Positions 1 to 8,852 of a DNA stretch of 64,000 bases are shown here, in pieces. The stretch spans positions 1-64,000 of the forward strand of contig JBFWUS010000023.1 in NCBI GenBank assembly GCA_050247155.1. Reading direction: 5' to 3'. The DNA comes from Mesorhizobium_G sp050247155. GTDB taxonomy: Bacteria; Pseudomonadota; Alphaproteobacteria; Rhizobiales; Rhizobiaceae. Below the pieces are notes generated by a model. The model ran no database searches and was not told the DNA's origin. It saw only the letters and a program-made list of their open reading frames with translations. Position numbers and translations under genes: made by a program. How positions within the stretch are numbered: the stretch's first letter is position 1; each line of letters begins with the position of its first letter.

Positions 1-31
1 TCTCTCGTTCTCGACAGCCTGGCGCAGAAAT

Positions 32-75
32 AAAAAAGCGCCGAAGCCGTGGGAAAAAACCCTTACTTCGGACGC
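32..75 (-). terminator. Hairpin with T-tract at the rpsL 3' end
   Basis: On the minus strand an imperfect stem (GCG-T-CCGAAG pairing with CTTCGGCGC, + strand 66-75 with 38-46) is followed by six T residues (+ strand A-run 32-37). The left arm lies in the last rpsL codons. It could end transcription or attenuate it before the next str-operon gene, which would lie beyond the left edge. The loop is long, so confidence is moderate. Confidence 0.45.
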
Positions 76-434
76 TTGGCGCCGTATTTCGAGCGGCGCT
101 GTTTGCGGTTCTTCACGCCTTGGGTGTCAAGCACGCCACGGATGATGTGGTAGCGCACACCCGGAAGGTCTTTCACGCGGCCGCCGCGGATCATGACCAC
201 CGAGTGCTCCTGGAGGTTATGACCTTCGCCAGGGATGTAGCCGATCACTTCAAAGCCGTTGACGAGGCGGATCTTCGCAACCTTGCGCAGTGCCGAGTTC
301 GGCTTCTTCGGCGTCGTCGTATAGACGCGCGTGCAGACGCCCCGCTTCTGCGGGTTCTGCTGCATGGCCGGAACCTTGTTGCGCACTGCCGGCGCGATGC
401 GCGGCTTGCGGATCAACTGGTTGACTGTAGGCAT
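63..434 (-). CDS. rpsL: 30S ribosomal protein S12
   Basis: Ribosomal protein S12 is part of the decoding centre of the small subunit, where it contacts the A site. The 123-residue product begins MPTVNQLIRKPR and holds the KKPNSALRKVAK segment and the PGVRYHIIRG segment typical of S12; its length is exactly that of bacterial S12. An in-frame upstream extension exists, but the ATG at 434 has an AAGGA ribosome-binding site about 7 nt upstream and gives the canonical N-terminus. The gene reads off the left edge, where rpsG and fusA would be expected in a str operon. Lysine 43 lies in the usual KKPNSA context, so nothing suggests streptomycin-type resistance. Confidence 0.98.
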   Translation of the reverse strand: MPTVNQLIRKPRIAPAVRNKVPAMQQNPQKRGVCTRVYTTTPKKPNSALRKVAKIRLVNGFEVIGYIPGEGHNLQEHSVVMIRGGRVKDLPGVRYHIIRGVLDTQGVKNRKQRRSKYGAKRPK

Positions 435-924
435 TAGCCGTCCTTTTAAATCTCGATCTCGTGTCCTGAGCACCAAGGTTGCCCTCGAAGCCCGTCCGCG
501 AATCGGCCATTTCCATACGCGAATTCGGGCCCAAAACCGCATCTACGCGGTCTAGCCCGAACAATTGGCAGAGGAAGCATTGCTGCTTCATGCGCGCCGG
601 AAATGTCTTTTCGCTCGTAGAACGAACCCTGTTTGAGGCATTATGTCGGGGACGCGACGTCCTCGACTGAAAGCCTCACATCGGCTCAGACGGGGCGGTC
701 TCTACTCGCAAGGCCGGTTTCCGTCAACCCCGGCTGCCGTGAAAAACGCCGCAGGGTCGCGCATATTTGGCATGCGTGGGGCGCGGATCAAGGGATGCGA
801 AAGAAAGTGTCGCAACGTCGGCGGCAAGAAGAACTTTCTGTCGAACGGTGGTTCTGCCGACAGCAGCTTCCCAGGTGCAATCAGCCGACGCAGCCTATAG
901 ATTCGATATTGAATGGAATCGACC
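435..924. other. Intergenic region upstream of rpsL and the small gene at 925
   Basis: About 490 bases without a convincing gene. It should hold the rpsL promoter on the minus strand and the promoter of the plus-strand gene at 925. A small hairpin (GAAGCA-TTGC-TGCTTC) lies near 578-593. Several open frames cross it, but they are arginine/serine-rich shadow frames with no recognisable start or family. I see no RNA gene or repeat. Confidence 0.5.
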
Positions 925-1194
925 ATGAACGACAACGACCCGCCCCTCATCTGGATCATCACCGGCAGCGTGACGCGCCGCAAAGGCGGGAAGGAATCGC
1001 AAGTGCATGTGATTCTGCGTGCGCCGGACGACGATTCGGCCGTGCGCCTGACGCTGGAGGCACTGCAACGCGAGGGCTTCGCCGAAGCCCAGCTCGATCA
1101 GATCGGCGAACTGCAGGACGAGCCCGACGAGGAGCCGCACCTGTCCGCCTATCAAGGCGCACTGGAAGGCGAAGTCTCGATTGTCATGGTGTAG
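925..1194 (+). CDS. Small conserved-looking hypothetical protein
   Basis: Function not recognised. The 89-residue product is acidic, begins MNDNDPPLIWIITGSVTRRKGG and has alternating hydrophobic positions suggesting a compact alpha/beta fold; the middle is rich in Glu and Asp (DEPDEEPH). No signal peptide or membrane segment is visible. The start at 925 is preferred to an in-frame ATG at 913 because a GGA lies 7 nt upstream of 925 while nothing resembling an SD precedes 913. Codon usage is GC3-rich like its neighbours, which supports a real gene. It stands alone between rpsL and the acyltransferase. Confidence 0.6.
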   Translation: MNDNDPPLIWIITGSVTRRKGGKESQVHVILRAPDDDSAVRLTLEALQREGFAEAQLDQIGELQDEPDEEPHLSAYQGALEGEVSIVMV

Positions 1195-1253
1195 TATCGC
1201 TCGGGAATTGACGATGGCGTCCGGCTAAGCATGCCGCTAAGGCTGTCCGATCC

Positions 1254-2414
1254 ATGGGACCCGACGCGAAAATAAAGCCACTGCCGCCTTTGACCTCGCT
1301 GCGCTTCTTCGCGGCGGCGTCGATCGTCATCATGCACAGCGCCGGCAGATGGGGCATGCCGCCGCTGTCGTCGATTCATTTCGCGGTCGGCGTCGACCTA
1401 TTCTTCATCCTGTCGGGCTTCATCCTCGCCTACAATTATCGCTCGATGCCAAGCTTGGCCGATGCCATCAGGGTCATCGGCTATCGAATCGCGCGCATCT
1501 GGCCGCTGCATCTGGTGACGCTTGCCGCCGCCATGCTGTTCTTTGCCGACCCGGCAAATCCCTATTTCGACCCGGCGCGGCTGTGGGCGACGATCCCCAT
1601 GGTCCAGGCCTGGCTGGGCAACGGCCTCTACGCCTTGCACGGCAATGCGGTATCCTGGACCATTTCGGTCGAACTCGGCTTTTACCTGCTCTTCCCGCTG
1701 TTCATCATCCTGCCGACACGCTGGCTACTCGTTGCCACGGCGCTTCTTTCCGTCGCGACGATCATATGGGCGGCGATGTTTGTAAACGTCAAAGTCCACA
1801 CCGATGCCATGTCGGCCCCGGCCATCATGCGGTTCCACCCCGGCTCCTACATCGTCCAGTTCGCAGCCGGCATGATCGCTTGCCGGCTTTTCCTCCAACG
1901 GGAATGGCGGATGCCGTTCGCGACGGCCTCCATTCTGGAAGCGGTTGCTACTGCGCTCGCGGTGTTCTTCTTCTTCGCCAATCTGTCGATGTTTTTGGGG
2001 CTGGAGCGTATCTGGCCATTCCCGCGACCGATGCTGTTCTGGCCGACGCACCTCTATGCGATCGCTTTCCTGCTGCCGCTGATCTTCGTGTTGGCGATTG
2101 GCCAGGGTGCGATATCGAGGGCGCTGCGCAACCCCGCTATGGTCTTCCTCGGCGAAATTTCCTTCGCCACCTATATGTGCCACCTCATCATCCTGATGGC
2201 GCTCGAAAGATCGAGCTTGACCAGCAGCTTCGCCCTGCCGGCCTATTTCGGCCTCGTTTACCTGACCTCGGCTGTCCTTTATTTTATCGTCGAGCGGCCA
2301 GCCCAGCGCATGCTGCGTCGAGCCACCGATGCCGTAACAGGGTATGAATCAGGGAGGCCGCGCAGCCGCGATATGTCTTCCGTCACCGCAAACCCTGGCG
2401 CCGAGCCGAGATAA
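1254..2414 (+). CDS. Acyltransferase 3 family membrane protein
   Basis: Integral membrane acyltransferase of the acyltransferase-3 (OafA/YrhL/NodX-type) family, which transfers acetyl or other acyl groups to cell-surface or exported carbohydrates. The 386-residue product opens with TSLRFFAAASIVIMHSAG, the family's first helix with its Arg and catalytic-type His, then FFILSGFILAY, and has about ten hydrophobic helices ending near residue 350. The C-terminus is a short charged tail. It converges with prfB (44 bp between stops). The acceptor cannot be told from sequence; surface polysaccharide or lipopolysaccharide is a reasonable guess. Confidence 0.85.
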   Translation: MGPDAKIKPLPPLTSLRFFAAASIVIMHSAGRWGMPPLSSIHFAVGVDLFFILSGFILAYNYRSMPSLADAIRVIGYRIARIWPLHLVTLAAAMLFFADPANPYFDPARLWATIPMVQAWLGNGLYALHGNAVSWTISVELGFYLLFPLFIILPTRWLLVATALLSVATIIWAAMFVNVKVHTDAMSAPAIMRFHPGSYIVQFAAGMIACRLFLQREWRMPFATASILEAVATALAVFFFFANLSMFLGLERIWPFPRPMLFWPTHLYAIAFLLPLIFVLAIGQGAISRALRNPAMVFLGEISFATYMCHLIILMALERSSLTSSFALPAYFGLVYLTSAVLYFIVERPAQRMLRRATDAVTGYESGRPRSRDMSSVTANPGAEPR

Positions 2415-2457
2415 GGCGCGACCTGCCGCAGGGCGATAGCGCTGCCGACGACACGGC

Positions 2458-3589
2458 CTAGTCGAGATCCTTCACCTCGCCGCCGACGCCGCCTTCGATG
2501 CGGTGCGCGAGGCTGGCTTCCATGAACTCGTCCAAATCACCGTCGAGCACATCGGACGGGCTGGTCGATTCCGTACCGGTGCGCAGGTCTTTCACGAGCT
2601 GATAGGGCTGCAGAACATAGGAGCGGATCTGGTGGCCCCAGCCGATATCCGTTTTGGACGATTCGGTGGCGTTCGCTGCGGCTTCGCGCTTTTCGAGCTC
2701 CACCTCATAGAGGCGCGAGCGCAGCATCTCCCACGCCTTGGCGCGGTTCTGGTGCTGGGAACGCCCGGCTTGGCAGGCCACCGCGATACCTGTTGCGATG
2801 TGCGTGATGCGTACGGCCGAGTCGGTGGTGTTGACGTGCTGGCCGCCGGCCCCGGACGAACGATAGGTGTCGATACGCACATCCGACTCGCTGACGTCGA
2901 TCTGAATGTTGTCGTCCACCACCGGATAGACCCAGGCGCTGGAGAAAGACGTATGCCGGCGCGCGTTGGAATCATAAGGCGATATCCGCACCAGGCGGTG
3001 CACGCCCGACTCGGTCTTCAGCCAGCCATAGGCGTTATGGCCCTTGATCAAAACGGTGGCGGACTTGATGCCGGCTTCTTCGCCGTCGTGCATTTCCAGC
3101 ACTTCGACCTTGAAGCCGCGGCGCTCGGCCCAGCGGGTGTACATGCGCAGCAGCATGTTCGCCCAATCCTGGCTCTCGGTGCCGCCGGCGCCAGCATGGA
3201 TTTCGAGATAGGTGTCGTTGCCGTCGGCTTCGCCCGACAGCATGGTCTCTATCTGGCGCTCGCGCACCTCGCCCGCCATCGCCCGGATGCCGGCCTCGGC
3301 ATCGGCGACGATGCTGTCGTCGCCTTCCGCCTCACCCATCTCGATCAGCTCGATATTATCGGCCAGCGACTGCTCGATCTTGCGCACGCCGTTGATGCCG
3401 TCGTCGAGCGTCTGGCGCTCGCGCATCAGCTTCTGCGCTTCCTGCGGATCGTTCCAGAGCGACGAATCTTCGGCGCGGTTGTTCAGATAATCAAGTCGTT
3501 TGACGGCTTGATCCCAGTCAAAGATGCCTCCTCAGCAAGGCAACGCCCTGCTTGATTTCATCGACCTTAGCCTGCGTTTCCGCCCGCAT
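2458..3589 (-). CDS. prfB: Peptide chain release factor 2, read through a +1 programmed frameshift
   Basis: RF2 recognises UGA and UAA stop codons and triggers peptide release. The gene is split into two frames. A 23-codon leader starts at ATG 3589 (AGGA about 8 nt upstream) and ends at an in-frame TGA (3520-3518); shifting +1 there continues into the main frame, giving 376 residues, a normal RF2 length. The main part holds the peptidyl-tRNA hydrolysis motif GGQ (SSGAGGQHVN) and RISPYDSNARRHTSF, with SPY where E. coli has the SPF anticodon-like tripeptide. Without the frameshift only a 322-residue product from an internal ATG at 3426 would be made, lacking the N-terminal helix. It lies downstream of the DUF971 gene. 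Confidence 0.97.
3517..3532 (-). promoter_or_regulatory. RF2 programmed +1 frameshift signal
   Basis: On the minus strand the sequence reads AGGAGG CAT CTT TGA C. A Shine-Dalgarno-like hexamer sits 3 nt before the slippery CTT, followed by the UGA stop and C. This is the known autoregulatory recoding site of prfB: when RF2 is scarce the ribosome slips from CUU UGA to UUU GAC. The downstream frame matches exactly (position 3519 is in phase with the rest of prfB). Confidence 0.95.
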
Positions 3590-3657
3590 TCTTTTCGTCC
3601 TGATTGGAGATGTCGCTACATAGGCAGCGGTGGCGTGACTGTAAAGCGGATCCGAGA

Positions 3658-4008
3658 TCAGCCCCTGTCCAACCCCTTCGCCGCCAGTTCGTCCAGATAG
3701 CCTTGCCACAGGCCGTCTTTCTCGTGCCCCAGCCGATGCAGATAATCCCAAGTGAAAATGCCGGTATCGTGGAAATCATCGAAGGTGATGCGCACCGCAT
3801 AATTGCCCACCGGTTCGATTTTCGTGATCGCCACATTGCGTTTGCCAGGCACGGTCACTCGCTGCTCGGGCGAATGGCCCTGCACTTCGGCCGACGGCGA
3901 CAGCACCCGCAGCATTTCCGCCGGCAATTCGAACGGCCGGTGCGCGGGAAATGTCACCGTCAGCAGCTTCCGGTCCTTTGATACTCTCAATTCCGTCGGC
4001 GCCGTCAT
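3658..4008 (-). CDS. DUF971 domain protein
   Basis: Small 116-residue protein of the DUF971 family, the fold also found at the N-terminus of gamma-butyrobetaine hydroxylases and in proteins linked to Fe-S or Mrp-type factors. Visible family features are LRVSKDRKLLTVTF at the start, the GHSPEQR segment, VGNYAVRITFDDFHDTGIFTWDYL in the middle and a C-terminal helix. The start at ATG 4008 is chosen over the adjacent GTG at 4011 because an AGGGATG sequence lies at normal spacing. It lies 68 bp upstream of prfB on the same strand. Its biochemical role is not established from sequence. Confidence 0.8.
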   Translation of the reverse strand: MTAPTELRVSKDRKLLTVTFPAHRPFELPAEMLRVLSPSAEVQGHSPEQRVTVPGKRNVAITKIEPVGNYAVRITFDDFHDTGIFTWDYLHRLGHEKDGLWQGYLDELAAKGLDRG

Positions 4009-4205
4009 CACATCATCCCTGCTCGCTTCTCCGCTAGACCGAAAAGCCGGCGTGCGAAAGGGTCACGTTGAATACATGTCCAATGCCGCGCTATGACCAA
4101 AAGACGATGTCGGGAACGCTTGAATATCTATGCGGCAGGCCCGACATTGGTGCTATACCTGCCTTCATCGCCGCATAGGCGACGAACGAAAAAGCAAGAG
4201 ACGGC

Positions 4206-5201
4206 ATGAGCCTTATCGACCCTTTCGGACGTGATATCAGCTACCTCAGGGTATCGGTGACAGATCGCTGTGACTTCCGCTGCACCTACTGCATGGCGGA
4301 AGACATGGTCTTCTTACCCAAGAAGGATTTGTTGTCGCTTGAAGAGCTCGATCGGCTCTGTACGGTTTTCATCGAAAAAGGCGTGAAAAAGCTGCGGCTC
4401 ACCGGTGGCGAGCCTTTGGTGCGCAAGAACATCATGCACCTCATCCGCGAGCTGTCGCGGCATCTGAAAAGCGGCGCGCTGGATGAGCTGACGCTGACAA
4501 CCAACGGCTCGCAGCTTGCCCGCTTTGCCAGCGAACTCGCGGATGCCGGCGTGCGCCGCATCAATGTTTCGCTGGATACGCTCGACCCGGCGAAATTCCG
4601 TCAGATCACGCGCTGGGGCGATGTCTCCAAGGTCATGGCAGGCATCGATGCCGCCCAGGCGGCGGGCCTGAAGATCAAGATCAACGCTGTCGCCCTGAAG
4701 GACTTCAACGACGCTGAAATTCCTTCGCTGATGCGCTGGGCGCATGGGCGCGGCATGGATTTGACGGTTATTGAAACCATGCCGATGGGCGAGATCGACG
4801 CGGATCGCACCGACCAGTATCTGCCACTGTCGCTTTTGCGGGCACAACTCGAGCAACAGCTCACCTTGACCGACATTCCGTTCAAGACCGGCGGTCCCGC
4901 TCGCTATGTCGAAGTGGCGGAGACCGGCGGCCGGCTCGGCTTCATCACGCCGATGACGCATAATTTCTGCGAAAGCTGCAATCGCGTCAGACTCACTTGC
5001 ACCGGCACACTTTATATGTGTCTGGGCCAGGAAGACGCCGCCGACCTGCGCACGCCGCTACGGGCGTCCGAAGGTAATGAACTCCTCTCCAACGCTATCG
5101 ACGAAGCCATTGGGCGCAAACCCAAAGGCCACGACTTCGTCATCGACCGGCGCACCAAGCGGCCGTCCGTGTCAAGGCATATGAGCGTGACCGGCGGCTG
5201 A
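4206..5201 (+). CDS. moaA: GTP 3',8-cyclase (molybdenum cofactor biosynthesis)
   Basis: Radical SAM enzyme that starts molybdopterin synthesis by converting GTP to 3',8-cyclo-7,8-dihydro-GTP, which MoaC turns into cPMP. The 331-residue product has the N-terminal CX3CX2C cluster (C22, C26, C29 in RCDFRCTYC), LRLTGGEPL for SAM binding, the C-terminal CX2CX13C cluster (CESCNRVRLTC...C) and the conserved Gly-Gly end. Length is typical. It is the first gene of a Moco-related run that resumes with mobA and mobB downstream. moaC, moaD and moaE are not in the window. Confidence 0.97.
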   Translation: MSLIDPFGRDISYLRVSVTDRCDFRCTYCMAEDMVFLPKKDLLSLEELDRLCTVFIEKGVKKLRLTGGEPLVRKNIMHLIRELSRHLKSGALDELTLTTNGSQLARFASELADAGVRRINVSLDTLDPAKFRQITRWGDVSKVMAGIDAAQAAGLKIKINAVALKDFNDAEIPSLMRWAHGRGMDLTVIETMPMGEIDADRTDQYLPLSLLRAQLEQQLTLTDIPFKTGGPARYVEVAETGGRLGFITPMTHNFCESCNRVRLTCTGTLYMCLGQEDAADLRTPLRASEGNELLSNAIDEAIGRKPKGHDFVIDRRTKRPSVSRHMSVTGG

Positions 5202-5283
5202 GTTACGCCGGCGCGTAGCCTGCCAGCATTGCATCGGCCCATCCGCTGGCTCATGTGATTGGCGTTTGATTGTCAGAACTTGA

Positions 5284-6243
5284 TTGCTATGCGTGGCATT
5301 CAAACTCCACGGATTCGGTCTTTTGCCCCTTTCTGCCAATCAGCGCGGCGCAGCCTTCATGGTTGCTTCGCAGGCCGCGTTCATGCTGAACGACACGCTG
5401 GTGAAAATTGCCACCGGCTCGATCGGCATTGGTCAAATCATGCTGGTGCGCGGCATATTCGCGACTGCCCTGATCGTCGTTCTGGTTTGGCGATTGGGGC
5501 ATTTTCAGCCGCCGCGGCGGCTGGCGAGCCCGGCGATCATATGCCGGGTGGTGGGCGAGATTGGCGGGACGATCTTCTATCTCATAGCCTTGGCGCACTT
5601 GCCGATCGCAAACGTAGCGGCCGTATTTCAGGCTCTTCCTCTCGCCGTTACAATGAGCGCGGCGCTTTTTTTCGGCGAAAAAGTCGGACCTCGACGCTGG
5701 CTCGCTATTGCAGTCGGTTTCATTGGTGTTCTGATTATCGTCAGGCCGGGCATGGAAGGCTTCAACGCCTATTCGACCTATGTGCTTGCCTGTGTCGTAT
5801 TCTGCGCCATTCGCGATCTTGCGACTCGCAGGATTTCCGCCGAGATTCCCTCGACGTTCATCGTCCTGCTAACGGCAGCAGCCGTTACGCTATGCGGCGG
5901 TGCGCTTATTCCATTGACAGGCGGTTGGGAGCCGATGACCATGCCGTTGCTGGCGGTTTTGATCACCGCAGCTGTACTGGTGCTTGCCGGATATCAGTTC
6001 ATCATCCAGTCCATGCGGATCGGCGACATCTCGTTTGTCGCGCCGTTCCGGTACACGGCGTTGCTTTGGGCGATCGCCGCCGGCTACATCGTATTTCTTA
6101 ACGTTCCTGACATTCCGATGTTGATCGGATCCTTTGTAGTTGTTGCATCTGGATTATACACGCTCTATCGCGAAAGGATCGTCGGCAGATCCAGGCCGGT
6201 TACGGAAACGACAGGCCCGTCCACGGCTGTCGACGGGTTATAA
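5284..6243 (+). CDS. EamA/DMT family transporter
   Basis: Drug/metabolite transporter superfamily membrane protein, usually an exporter of metabolites or amino acids. Two tandem EamA repeats of about five helices each are visible; the second starts around residue 160. LSANQRGAAFMVASQAAFMLNDTLVK is the typical first helix region (quoted here only as a landmark near residues 17-42). The start is uncertain: TTG 5284, GTG 5293, TTG 5323 and ATG 5359 are all in frame without a strong SD. The gene ends 2 bp before the next MFS gene, so the two are probably co-transcribed. The substrate is unknown. Confidence 0.8.
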   Translation: MLCVAFKLHGFGLLPLSANQRGAAFMVASQAAFMLNDTLVKIATGSIGIGQIMLVRGIFATALIVVLVWRLGHFQPPRRLASPAIICRVVGEIGGTIFYLIALAHLPIANVAAVFQALPLAVTMSAALFFGEKVGPRRWLAIAVGFIGVLIIVRPGMEGFNAYSTYVLACVVFCAIRDLATRRISAEIPSTFIVLLTAAAVTLCGGALIPLTGGWEPMTMPLLAVLITAAVLVLAGYQFIIQSMRIGDISFVAPFRYTALLWAIAAGYIVFLNVPDIPMLIGSFVVVASGLYTLYRERIVGRSRPVTETTGPSTAVDGL

Positions 6244-6245
6244 GG

Positions 6246-7454
6246 ATGAGCGATCCCTTCACGAGCGAGCAGATCAAGTCGCCGAACATGGCGACATTGA
6301 TCATTGCAACGTCGGTCGGCCCGCTGGCGCTCAACGTCTTTCTTCCGTCGCTTCCGGGCATGGCCCGGTATTTCGCGGTGGACTACGGCGTCGTGCAACT
6401 GGCCCTGTCGTTGTACCTGGTGGCGATGGCCTTTCTTCAGCTCGGACTCGGCCCAGCATCGGATCGTTATGGCAGGCGGCCCGTTTTGATCGTCTCCTTT
6501 TCGATATTCCTGGTCGCTACCATTGCCGCAATCTTCTCGCCGAACGTGCATGTACTGCTGGTTTGCCGCATCTTCCAGGCCTTCGCCGCATCGGGCATCG
6601 TGCTGTCCCGCGCGATCGTCCGCGATACGGTCGATACTGAGGATGCGGCCAGCAAGATCGGCTACATCACCATGGGCATGAGCGTCACGCCGATGATCGC
6701 ACCGTTCATCGGCGGTTATCTCGACGAGATTTATGGATGGAAAGCCACCTTCTGGCTGACGTTCGGGCTGGGGCTCGTGGCGCTTGTCGTCGTCTATCTT
6801 GATTTGACCGAAACCAATCGCAATCGCTCCTCGTCTTTCGGCCAGCAATTTCGGACCTACCCGGAACTGCTCTCTTCTCCCCGCTTCTGGGGTTACACGC
6901 TAACGGCCACATTTGCCTCCGGCGCATTCTTCGCTTTCCTCGGCGGAGGCCCATACGTCTCGACGGAGATGCTGAAATTGACACCATCTCAATATGGGTT
7001 CTATTTCGGCATCATTTCGATCGGCTATATGATCGGTAATTTCATTTCCGGCCGGTTCTCACGGCGCGTCGGCATGAACCGAATGATGTTCGCCGGGAAC
7101 ATTGCGGCGACCATCGGGCTGGCCACGTCGCTGATACTCTTCCTCGGTGGGTCGATGCACCCCTTAGCCTTGTTCGGTCCAGCCGCCTTTGTGGGTATGG
7201 GCAACGGCATGACTCTACCCAGCGCCAATGCCGGCATCGTCAGCGTCCAGCCACATCTGGCCGGCTCCGCCTCAGGATTGGGGGGAGCGCTGACGCTCGG
7301 AGGTGGCGCGATGCTGGCAGCGATCACTGCAGCCCTCCTGTCACCGCAATCCGGACCCTACCCGCTCTTGATCGTCACTTTGCTGTCGGCCATCGCCGGT
7401 ATGCTGACGACCGTTTGGATCATACGCAGGGCCGCGGTCGCCGGCGACCTTTGA
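6246..7454 (+). CDS. MFS transporter, Bcr/CflA-type multidrug efflux
   Basis: Major facilitator carrier of the Bcr/CflA drug:proton antiporter group. The 402-residue product has 12 predicted helices, with LNVFLPSLPGMARYF in helix 1 (matching the family's xxFLPALP signature) and GPASDRYGRRPV at the loop 2-3 MFS motif. The family exports antibiotics and small molecules. It starts 2 bp after the EamA gene, and its TGA shares one base with the mobA ATG, so translational coupling is likely. Its place in a molybdenum-cofactor run is unusual. The substrate cannot be inferred. Confidence 0.85.
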   Translation: MSDPFTSEQIKSPNMATLIIATSVGPLALNVFLPSLPGMARYFAVDYGVVQLALSLYLVAMAFLQLGLGPASDRYGRRPVLIVSFSIFLVATIAAIFSPNVHVLLVCRIFQAFAASGIVLSRAIVRDTVDTEDAASKIGYITMGMSVTPMIAPFIGGYLDEIYGWKATFWLTFGLGLVALVVVYLDLTETNRNRSSSFGQQFRTYPELLSSPRFWGYTLTATFASGAFFAFLGGGPYVSTEMLKLTPSQYGFYFGIISIGYMIGNFISGRFSRRVGMNRMMFAGNIAATIGLATSLILFLGGSMHPLALFGPAAFVGMGNGMTLPSANAGIVSVQPHLAGSASGLGGALTLGGGAMLAAITAALLSPQSGPYPLLIVTLLSAIAGMLTTVWIIRRAAVAGDL

Positions 7455-8089
7455 TGGCCGCCGTTGCAGGTCTCATCCTCGCCGGCGGTCGTTCCAGCCG
7501 TATGGGCGGCGGCGACAAGACAGCTCTTACGCTCGGCGGCTTGTCGATGGTTCAGATCATTGCCGACCGCCTCCGGCCGCAGGTAGATAAGATCGCCGTC
7601 AGCTCGAACAGCGACCCCGCCAGCCTGCCCTCACTCGGACTTCCTTTGCTGGCCGACAGCATTCCCGGCTTTCAAGGACCGCTCGCTGGCATTCTGGCCG
7701 GACTCGAATGGGCACTGTCGATTCAAGCCGAGCGGCTAATCACGGTCGCCGGCGACACGCCGTTTTTTCCAACAGACCTGGCGACAAGACTGACGGGCGC
7801 GCCGGCTGACCACATCGTCGTAGCGGCCTCGCAACGCGGCGTTCATCCGACTTTTGCGCTGTGGCCGACGGCGCTCGCGAGCGATCTACGCCGTCATCTG
7901 GAGACGGGCGGAACGCGAAAAGTCGTCGCCTTCATCGAACGATATCCCCACACCGCCGTGACGTTCGACAATGTCGCCCTGCACGGCGGCTCGGTAGATC
8001 CATTCTTCAACATCAACACGCCCGACGATCTTGCCGAAGCACGCCGCCTGCTGCATGACGACGGCAAGAGCGAGATGAGGTCAGATTGA
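7454..8089 (+). CDS. mobA: Molybdenum cofactor guanylyltransferase
   Basis: Links GMP from GTP to Mo-molybdopterin to give the guanine dinucleotide cofactor used by DMSO-reductase-family enzymes. The 211-residue product begins MAAVAGLILAGGRSSRMGGGDK, the nucleotidyltransferase loop LAGGxSxRMGxxK, and has the metal-binding AGDTPFF segment near residue 98. The start at 7454 overlaps the MFS stop by one base; an earlier in-frame ATG at 7415 would add 13 residues without family similarity. The last few codons (EMRSD-stop) lie inside a long inverted repeat that continues to 8335, suggesting that the natural C-terminus was replaced when the repeat arrived. Confidence 0.93.
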   Translation: MAAVAGLILAGGRSSRMGGGDKTALTLGGLSMVQIIADRLRPQVDKIAVSSNSDPASLPSLGLPLLADSIPGFQGPLAGILAGLEWALSIQAERLITVAGDTPFFPTDLATRLTGAPADHIVVAASQRGVHPTFALWPTALASDLRRHLETGGTRKVVAFIERYPHTAVTFDNVALHGGSVDPFFNINTPDDLAEARRLLHDDGKSEMRSD

Positions 8090-8335
8090 GCCATTCTGTT
8101 TGTCGTTTGGCGAGGCGATCCGCTAGGAAGGACGCGAAGGTCGGGCTGGTTGCCCGGCCGAGCGGCCTGACGACGTGGGCGTCCGCCAAACGCAAACCCA
8201 AAGGGCCGGGCTGGTTTGGGCCAATTCCTTCGGCCTCCGTCTCGGCCGGACAACCAGTCCGACCTTCGCCGAAGCCCTCGACCTTGGCCCAAACCATCGC
8301 CGGCAGAATGGTTCAATCTAGCCTCATCTCGCTCT
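8067..8335. repeat. 269-bp palindromic element between mobA and mobB
   Basis: Outer arms 8067-8098 and 8304-8335 (32 bp each) are inverted copies with three differences; they begin AGAGCGAGATGAGG and end at ATTCTG. A second pair, 8137-8162 and 8241-8266 (26 bp), matches in 24 positions. The centre (about 8190-8221) has a CCCAAA/TTTGGG hairpin. No protein is encoded in the interior. The left arm encodes the end of MobA and the right arm ends 1 bp before the mobB ATG. This looks like an inserted repeat element of the RPE or MITE class; identity with a named family could not be checked. Confidence 0.8.
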
Positions 8336-8336
8336 A

Positions 8337-8852
8337 ATGACTCATCGCGTATTCGGCATTACCGGCTGGAAGAATTCTGGCAAGACCACGCTGACCGAAA
8401 GGCTCGTCACTGAGCTAACTCGTCGTGGCCGGCGCGTCTCGACCGTCAAGCATGCCCACCACGCCTTCGACATCGACAAGGAAGGCACTGACAGCTTTCG
8501 ACATCGCGCGGCCGGCGCGAGCGAAGTCGCGATCATCTCTGGCAATCGCTGGGCCTTGATGCACGAGCTGCGCGACGAGCAGGAACCTTCTCTCGAGGCG
8601 ATTCTGGAAAGGCTTGCCCCTTGCGATTTGGTGTTGGTCGAGGGCTACAAGCGTGAATCGCACGACAAGATCGAGACCCGCCGCCTGGAAGCGAAGGATC
8701 GAGCCCCGCTGAGCGATGGTGATCCGCACATCGTCGCTATCGCGGCAGATCACGCCGTGAACGACACGATACTGCCGGTTTTCATGCTCGACGATATTGG
8801 TTCGATCGCCGATTTCATCGAGGCGTGGACCGCGCTAAAGCGGCTGGCATGA
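8337..8852 (+). CDS. mobB: Molybdopterin-guanine dinucleotide biosynthesis protein B
   Basis: GTP-binding accessory protein that helps MobA form the guanine dinucleotide of the molybdenum cofactor. The 171-residue product begins MTHRVFGITGWKNSGKTTL, a P-loop (GxxxxGKT) at residues 10-17, followed by KHAHHAFDIDKEGTDS, HRAAGA and the LVEGYKRE segment, all characteristic of MobB. Length is typical. The ATG lies directly after the palindromic element, which must supply its ribosome-binding region. Its stop overlaps the next ATG (ATGA), tying it to the radical SAM gene. Confidence 0.93.
   Translation: MTHRVFGITGWKNSGKTTLTERLVTELTRRGRRVSTVKHAHHAFDIDKEGTDSFRHRAAGASEVAIISGNRWALMHELRDEQEPSLEAILERLAPCDLVLVEGYKRESHDKIETRRLEAKDRAPLSDGDPHIVAIAADHAVNDTILPVFMLDDIGSIADFIEAWTALKRLA

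Noticed and set aside
633..1211. An open frame of 192 codons upstream of and across the small gene at 925
   Set aside because: Arg-rich and low complexity; the frame at 925 has a better protein and SD.
5259..6101. A 280-codon frame over the EamA gene
   Set aside because: Arg/His-rich alternative frame of a membrane protein gene.
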